The notes beneath the pieces were generated by a model that worked only from the letters and a program-made list of their open reading frames with translations, was not told where the DNA came from and searched no databases. A program made the translations under genes and the position numbers. This document shows positions 6,070 to 9,489 of a stretch of 9,489 nt of DNA, piece after piece (the stretch's first letter is position 1; every line of letters starts with the position of its first letter). This stretch comes from an uncultured Bacteroidota bacterium. Its GTDB lineage: Bacteria > Bacteroidota > Bacteroidia > Chitinophagales > Chitinophagaceae. Where the stretch lies: positions 1 through 9,489 of the forward strand of contig CAMLEX010000141.1 of assembly GCA_946479055.1 (NCBI GenBank), given 5' to 3'.

Positions 6070-6666
6070 TTATTTCAAGCTCAAGTTTCCTGCCACCTGT
6101 TTTAATAGATCTATGCCCGTATTTCTTCCTTCCAACGTTACCAGCAAACGGTCTCCTGCCAGGTAAGTAAGCGTAGAGCGGTTATTTTTTTTGTTATGAT
6201 GCTCAACAGCTCTGCCACCGTTGAACTCAAAAGTCTTAGTGTATTCATCATCACTTTCAGATTGAAAGTTCATCATTCCCAGGTATTGCATACTGTAAAT
6301 ACCGGCTCCGGCCTGTCCTGCACAATCAAAGATTTTTAATTCCAGGTTAGTGGAATCGTTGATAGGGTATTCTCCTTCGGCATAAGCCGCTCCCATAGCG
6401 CTGTTGGCCGAAAATTTTGAACGCTTTGCACCGGCTAATTCTTCAGGCAACAGGGCTTTCATTTGATCAAGTGTATATGGAGATAATTTTTGTAATTCTT
6501 CCGTCTTCTTTTGAAAATCATCCGACACTTTTGCAAGCTCATTGGGTTGAATAGTAGTTGTTGTTTTTCCATCTTCACTGGTAACAGTGATGCCAGGTTT
6601 TTTATTATTGTTGCACGCGGTCAGCAGGCAAACTGCGGCACAGAGTAAAATAAATGCATGTTTCAT
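6070..6666 (-). CDS. Lipoprotein of unknown function
   Basis: A 198-residue protein with a clear lipoprotein signal: MKHAFILL, a hydrophobic core and the lipobox LTAC, with Cys18 as the lipidated residue, then an Asn/Lys-rich linker. Residues 23-45 hold a TVTSEDGKTTTTI beta-type stretch, and about 46-75 a charged helix. The rest (about 80-198) is mixed alpha/beta with a central KIFDCAGQAGAG segment near residue 110 and a C-terminal TLTYLAGDRLLVTLEGR strand pair near 165-181. I do not recognise the family, and no catalytic motif is visible. The protein should be anchored in the periplasm or outer membrane. It is monocistronic, convergent with the AP-superfamily gene across a shared terminator. 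Upstream, TACATTTA (6700-6693) resembles the TAnnTTTG element with one mismatch, without a good partner. Confidence 0.85.
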   Translation of the reverse strand: MKHAFILLCAAVCLLTACNNNKKPGITVTSEDGKTTTTIQPNELAKVSDDFQKKTEELQKLSPYTLDQMKALLPEELAGAKRSKFSANSAMGAAYAEGEYPINDSTNLELKIFDCAGQAGAGIYSMQYLGMMNFQSESDDEYTKTFEFNGGRAVEHHNKKNNRSTLTYLAGDRLLVTLEGRNTGIDLLKQVAGNLSLK

Positions 6667-6888
6667 GGTAAATGGTTTAGGTTTTAATGGTATAAATGTA
6701 GATAAATTGGTGATTTTACGGCGGTATAGCTTGGCGATGAGCTTACCAAAGTGAAAAAAGCAGGGTGATTTTCCTTTAAAACAGGGATAAAATCTTAATT
6801 TTAGATTCTACACGATGAAGAAACTATACCGATTCCCTTTTTGAATTCTCTGTAACATTTTCCTGTACTCTTAAAATTTGTAAATAAA
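6667..6888. other. Divergent spacer before the small lipoprotein gene
   Basis: AT-rich spacer of 222 bases between the 198-residue lipoprotein and the small lipoprotein gene. No gene is supported; the longest ATG frame near 6814 stops after nine codons. No hairpin with a T tract and no clear promoter pair were seen, although TAAAATTTG (6872-6880) just before the small gene is one base longer than the usual TAnnTTTG. Confidence 0.5.
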
Positions 6889-7017
6889 ATGAAGAAGATT
6901 TTTCTTTGCTTTATCGCCATATCGGTAGTAGTATCCACATTGTCATCTTGTGCTGCTACTAAAAAAGATTGTCACGGCGTTAAACACTATAAGCATAAAG
7001 GCGGTTTCTATATTTGA
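6889..7017 (+). CDS. Very small Cys/His-rich lipoprotein (42 residues)
   Basis: An ATG at 6889 opens a 42-codon gene ending in TGA at 7015-7017. The product has every part of a lipoprotein signal: MKK, a hydrophobic core (IFLCFIAISVVV) and the lipobox LSSC with Cys21 as the lipidated residue. The mature part is only 22 residues: an AATKKD linker, then Cys28-His29 and further His at 33 and 36 among lysines, ending GGFYI. The Cys/His spacing could bind a metal ion, but this is speculative. Small lipoproteins with a DC-x-G core and a GxYI-type ending are, to my memory, frequent in related Bacteroidota, with no known function. The compact signal peptide and lipobox make chance unlikely. It lies 147 bases before the HIT coding region on the same strand, with its own candidate promoter between them, so co-transcription is uncertain. 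Confidence 0.7.
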   Translation: MKKIFLCFIAISVVVSTLSSCAATKKDCHGVKHYKHKGGFYI

Positions 7018-7063
7018 GCCCAGGTTTACCATGATCATGCTTTATCCCGCATCATAGGGAAAT

Positions 7064-7090
7064 TTTGTTTTGTATAAGTTGATAGATTTG
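7064..7090 (+). promoter_or_regulatory. Bacteroidota-type promoter before the HIT gene
   Basis: TAGATTTG (7083-7090) matches the Bacteroidota minus-7 consensus TAnnTTTG at every fixed base. A TTTG (7064-7067) lies upstream, but the gap of 15 bases is shorter than the usual 19-21. Transcription would start near 7096-7098, giving about 67 bases of leader before the ATG at 7165, or about 10 bases before the ATG at 7108. Confidence 0.5.
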
Positions 7091-7164
7091 CAGTAGAAAC
7101 AGCAAACATGCTGAGACGTATTTATTATTATCTACTTTCACTCAAATCAAAACTATTTGGTGGT

Positions 7165-7563
7165 ATGACAATATTTTCAAAGATCATTGCCGGTGAAATT
7201 CCCGGTTATAAAATTGCGGAGAATGATAAATTTTTTGCGTTTCTGGATATCTTCCCTTTGCGTGAAGGACATGTATTGGTAGTACCTAAAAAAGAGATAG
7301 ATAATTTTTTTGATCTGCCGGAAGAGTATCTGAAGGAGTTGTTGATTTTTGCTCAGCCTATAGCAAAGGCCATCGAAAAATCATTTGACTGCAACCGTTG
7401 CGGCATCAGTGTAATAGGTCTTGAAGTGCCGCATGCGCATATGCATCTTATCCCTATCAATGCAGCTAACGACCTTAATTTTGCACAGCCCAAATTGAAA
7501 GTATCGGAAGAAAGAATGAAAGAGATCCAGAAGAAGATTGTTGATCAGTTGGATAGGAGATAA
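7165..7563 (+). CDS. HIT-family nucleotide hydrolase/transferase
   Basis: A histidine-triad protein of 132 residues from this start. The family signature HAHMH is at residues 90-94 (H90, H92, H94), within VPHAHMHLIP; H92 is the expected catalytic nucleophile forming a nucleotidyl intermediate. Upstream, FSKIIAGEIPGYKIAE and FLDIFPLREGHVLVVPK are the usual N-terminal strand and substrate-pocket segments of the HINT branch. These enzymes cleave nucleoside phosphoramidates and related adenylates in the cytosol. ATG at 7165 is chosen because the family normally begins at M-x-I-F-x-K-I-I. An in-frame ATG at 7108 would add 19 basic, aromatic residues that are not part of the domain, yet it suits the promoter at 7083-7090 with a short leader, so it remains possible. 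The gene is convergent with ruvC. Confidence 0.92.
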   Translation: MTIFSKIIAGEIPGYKIAENDKFFAFLDIFPLREGHVLVVPKKEIDNFFDLPEEYLKELLIFAQPIAKAIEKSFDCNRCGISVIGLEVPHAHMHLIPINAANDLNFAQPKLKVSEERMKEIQKKIVDQLDRR

Positions 7564-7582
7564 GTTTATTGCTTAAATAAAC
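7564..7582. terminator. Weak AT-rich hairpin between convergent genes
   Basis: GTTTATT (7564-7570) and AATAAAC (7576-7582) pair around a GCTTA loop, starting right after the HIT stop codon. The stem is AT-rich and the T run (7592-7596) begins nine bases later, so termination would be weak. Confidence 0.3.
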
Positions 7583-7654
7583 GAGCATAATTTTTACCTG
7601 CTTCGTCTTGACGTTCAATAACGCATTAATAGAAGAGAAACATTAGTGTGAATT

Positions 7655-7710
7655 CTACTTTTCACTTTTGACCTTTCACTTATCACGAATCAACCTTTCA
7701 ACTTATCAAC
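7655..7710. repeat. Degenerate tandem TTTCAC-type repeats at the 3' end of ruvC
   Basis: TTTTCAC/TTTGACC/TTTCAC units follow one another from about 7659. ACCTTTCACTTATCAC (7671-7686) is repeated with two extra bases as ACCTTTCAACTTATCAAC (7693-7710), a 22-base period. The second copy lies inside the last codons of ruvC. Confidence 0.4.
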
Positions 7711-8274
7711 CGTCACACTCACTCTCCCCGGATTCTTTTTGATAAAATCATCCCAGCCTTTTAATCCTTTTCCATTTTTTAGTAATACTGTTTTTGTTTG
7801 AAAATGATGACAAACAGCGACAGCCAGTGCATCAGTAGCATCAAAAGATTGAGACTCATCTTTCAGGGAAAGCAATTGCTGAAGCATTCTCCACACCTGT
7901 TCCTTATCAGCATTACCATTTCCTGTTACAGATTGCTTAACCTTCTTTGGTGAATATTCCGTAACAGGCAAACCTGCACTCATAGCAGCGGCAATAGCCA
8001 CACCTTGTGCTCTGCCCAGCTTCAACATGCTTTGTACATTCTTGCCGAAGAAAGGGGCTTCGATAGCAAATTCATGCGGGTTGAATTTTTTTATCAGCTC
8101 TTCTACCTTTTTATGAATAAGTTGAAGCCGTTCATAATTATCTTTCTGAGACGATAGCTTAAGCACATGCATCATTTTCAGTTTTACATTTTCACCCGTT
8201 ACTTCAATGATGCCATAGCCCATTGCTAAAGTACCGGGATCAATGCCTAGGATTATTTTCGCAGTCTTTTGCAA
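7690..8274 (-). CDS. ruvC: Crossover junction endodeoxyribonuclease RuvC
   Basis: RuvC, the Holliday-junction resolvase that works with RuvAB in recombinational repair; it acts as a dimer and cuts two opposite strands. The 194-residue product shows the RNase H-like fold and all four acidic catalytic residues: D12 in GIDPGT, E72 in IEAPFFGKN, and D145 and D148 in FDATDALAVAVCH. The segments between, including SMLKLGRAQGVA (82-93) and EYSPKKVKQSVTGNG (106-120), are standard RuvC sequence. The start is TTG at 8274-8272: no ATG exists between it and the first catalytic strand, nor nearby upstream in frame. The tail after residue 160 (about 34 residues, ending GWDDFIKKNPGRV and a short extension) is somewhat longer than in E. 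coli RuvC (173 residues). It is divergent from the membrane-protein gene at 8382. No ruvA or ruvB is in the window. Confidence 0.96.
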   Translation of the reverse strand: MQKTAKIILGIDPGTLAMGYGIIEVTGENVKLKMMHVLKLSSQKDNYERLQLIHKKVEELIKKFNPHEFAIEAPFFGKNVQSMLKLGRAQGVAIAAAMSAGLPVTEYSPKKVKQSVTGNGNADKEQVWRMLQQLLSLKDESQSFDATDALAVAVCHHFQTKTVLLKNGKGLKGWDDFIKKNPGRVSVTVDKLKG

Positions 8275-8381
8275 GCGGGGGTGTATTTTTACAGAATTAA
8301 TTAAAACGGAATAAAGAAAAAATCAGCCCGAAACTACAAAAAACAGGGTGAATAGGTTTAGCAAAGATTCTTTGGGGCATT

Positions 8382-9398
8382 ATGCAAATAACAAACTGGC
8401 AAAACAAAAACATCCGGGTCTTTATCAATTATTTCCTGGGGCCGTTGCTTTTTATATGGTTGTCTTATTCTATCTATCACCAGGTTCAGCAGCAACCGGG
8501 TTTAGAAAAATCATGGCGGCATATCCGTGAATCATTTAATGGTGGTAAAATAACAAGTCTGGCAGTTGTAGTGCTATTAATGCTGGTCAACTGGATCATT
8601 GAAACATTCAAATGGAAATTAGCTGTTCAGAAAATTCAGACAGTTGATTTTTTTACTGCTTTCAAAGCGGTTTTATCCGGCGTTTCGTTTTCTGTAACAA
8701 CTCCTAACCGGGTAGGTGAATATTTAGGAAGAGTATTGTATATGAATGAAGGCAACCGGCTAAAGGCGATCTCATTGACAATTACAGGAAGCATCAGCCA
8801 GTTGATTGTAACGTTGATCATGGGGCTTGCAGGTTTGCTTATTCTAAAGTCACCTGTTGAAACGAACCAGCTGATCTCTTCTTTTTGGTTGGATATCCTG
8901 TTGTGGGGTGTAGCTGTTGGCGTTTTCATTTTAACAGTTTTTTATTTCCGGTTATCATGGCTTGTAACGTGGATAGACAGGCTGCCGGGTAGTAAAAGAT
9001 GGGCATGGCTTATAGAAGCCTTGGAAGAGTATAATGCAACTTTACTTCTGCAATTGCTGTCCTTATCTGCATTAAGATTTGTTGTATTCATTATCCAATA
9101 TTATCTTTTGTTCCGATTGTTTGATGTGAATATATCGTTATGGGAGGCCTGGTGGACGGTCAGTGTTTCTTTTTTGATATTGGCGGTTATTCCAACCATT
9201 GCTTTGTTTACCGATCTTGGTCTTAGAGGAAAAGTAAGCCTGGTGTTAGTGGGAATGTTTAGCGGGAATAGTTTAGGAATAGGGCTTACGACTGTGAGTA
9301 TATGGTTTATTAATCTTATAATACCAGCCCTGGCCGGTAGTTTATTAATTTTGAGCATTAAAAAAATAATTAGAAATAAAAACACCCTGACCGGGTAA
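8382..9398 (+). CDS. YbhN/AglD-like multipass membrane protein (LPG_synthase_TM family)
   Basis: A 338-residue integral membrane protein of the lysylphosphatidylglycerol synthase TM/UPF0104 (YbhN, AglD) family. About eight hydrophobic segments can be seen, near 13-31, 58-75, 93-107, 131-155, 168-188, 226-247, 259-276 and 284-327 (the last probably two). The family signature TPNRVGEYLGR at 107-117 is intact, as is the TDLGLRGKVSL stretch at 277-287 before the last helices. The family includes the flippase domain of MprF, and members elsewhere are linked to lipid or polyprenol-sugar handling. This protein lacks the cytosolic aminoacyl-transferase domain of MprF, so it should not make lysyl-PG by itself. 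The ATG at 8382 is chosen because it gives a short polar N-terminus before the first helix. TAGGTTTA (8353-8360) is a one-mismatch minus-7 candidate. Divergent from ruvC. Confidence 0.88.
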   Translation: MQITNWQNKNIRVFINYFLGPLLFIWLSYSIYHQVQQQPGLEKSWRHIRESFNGGKITSLAVVVLLMLVNWIIETFKWKLAVQKIQTVDFFTAFKAVLSGVSFSVTTPNRVGEYLGRVLYMNEGNRLKAISLTITGSISQLIVTLIMGLAGLLILKSPVETNQLISSFWLDILLWGVAVGVFILTVFYFRLSWLVTWIDRLPGSKRWAWLIEALEEYNATLLLQLLSLSALRFVVFIIQYYLLFRLFDVNISLWEAWWTVSVSFLILAVIPTIALFTDLGLRGKVSLVLVGMFSGNSLGIGLTTVSIWFINLIIPALAGSLLILSIKKIIRNKNTLTG

Positions 9399-9478
9399 AT
9401 TTCGTGGCATGTAAATGGTAATGAAAAGGAGTTTGCCACTGAATTTCATCCGGCCTTTTAAAAGATAAATTGTTTGTA

Positions 9479-9489
9479 ATGAACGGACT
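9479..9489 (+). CDS. Possible start of the next gene (partial)
   Basis: The window ends ATGAACGGACT after an AT-rich stretch with GTTTG just before it, which could be the first codons of another plus-strand gene. Only three codons are visible, so this is a guess. Confidence 0.2.

Noticed and set aside
7030..7039. CATGATCATG palindrome before the HIT promoter
   Set aside because: A 10-base palindrome alone is too short to call an operator, and it has no second copy in the window.
8348..8530. 60-codon plus-strand frame at the start of the membrane-protein gene
   Set aside because: It overlaps the well-supported membrane protein in another frame and has no family character.
9447..9458. CATCCGGCCTTT, a 12-base match to the right half of the terminator at 1098-1109
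   Set aside because: It lacks the matching left arm (GGCCGG), so it forms no hairpin here; the match is probably chance.

Overview
The window looks like chromosomal DNA from a member of the Bacteroidota, probably a Chitinophagaceae-like organism. This is an inference from several signs: AT-rich spacers, few Shine-Dalgarno sequences, a good TAnnTTTG promoter element (7083-7090), lipoproteins with short polar tails, and the general character of the proteins. No rRNA, tRNA, CRISPR array, integrase, transposase or phage gene was seen.

Layout from left to right. The last codons of an upstream gene (about 3-65) appear to overlap, by ATGA, a YfcE-type metallophosphoesterase (62-835). A 604-base gap follows, holding a strong rho-independent terminator (1087-1119) and a curious open frame without an ATG on the minus strand. 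Next come an exported PAP2-type phosphatase (1440-2246) and a spacer with a GCAAAG/CTTTGC-type intergenic repeat. Two minus-strand genes follow: an MJ1255/MurG-like glycosyltransferase (2500-3522) and an LpxH-like metallophosphoesterase (3672-4523). A divergent control region (4524-4847) with two 11-base direct repeats separates them from an exported alkaline-phosphatase-superfamily enzyme (4848-5975). That gene converges, across a perfect bidirectional terminator (6023-6051), on a lipoprotein of unknown function (6070-6666). A very short lipoprotein gene (6889-7017), a HIT-family nucleotide hydrolase (about 7165-7563), ruvC (7690-8274, minus strand, TTG start) and a multipass YbhN/LPG_synthase_TM membrane protein (8382-9398) complete the window.

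The genes are mostly single transcription units, often convergent or divergent, so this is not one large operon. The common thread from 1440 to 5975 is cell-envelope phosphate and sugar chemistry: three phosphatases of different folds (PAP2, calcineurin-like, AP-superfamily) around one glycosyltransferase. A role in glycolipid or lipid A-like metabolism is plausible for the glycosyltransferase/LpxH-like pair but is not proven by the sequence. The rest is ordinary housekeeping (RuvC, HIT protein) or unknown lipoproteins. I found no clear undescribed multi-gene system. The items most worth a second look are the repeat pair before the AP-superfamily gene, the 42-residue Cys/His-rich lipoprotein, and two short unlisted open frames in spacers.
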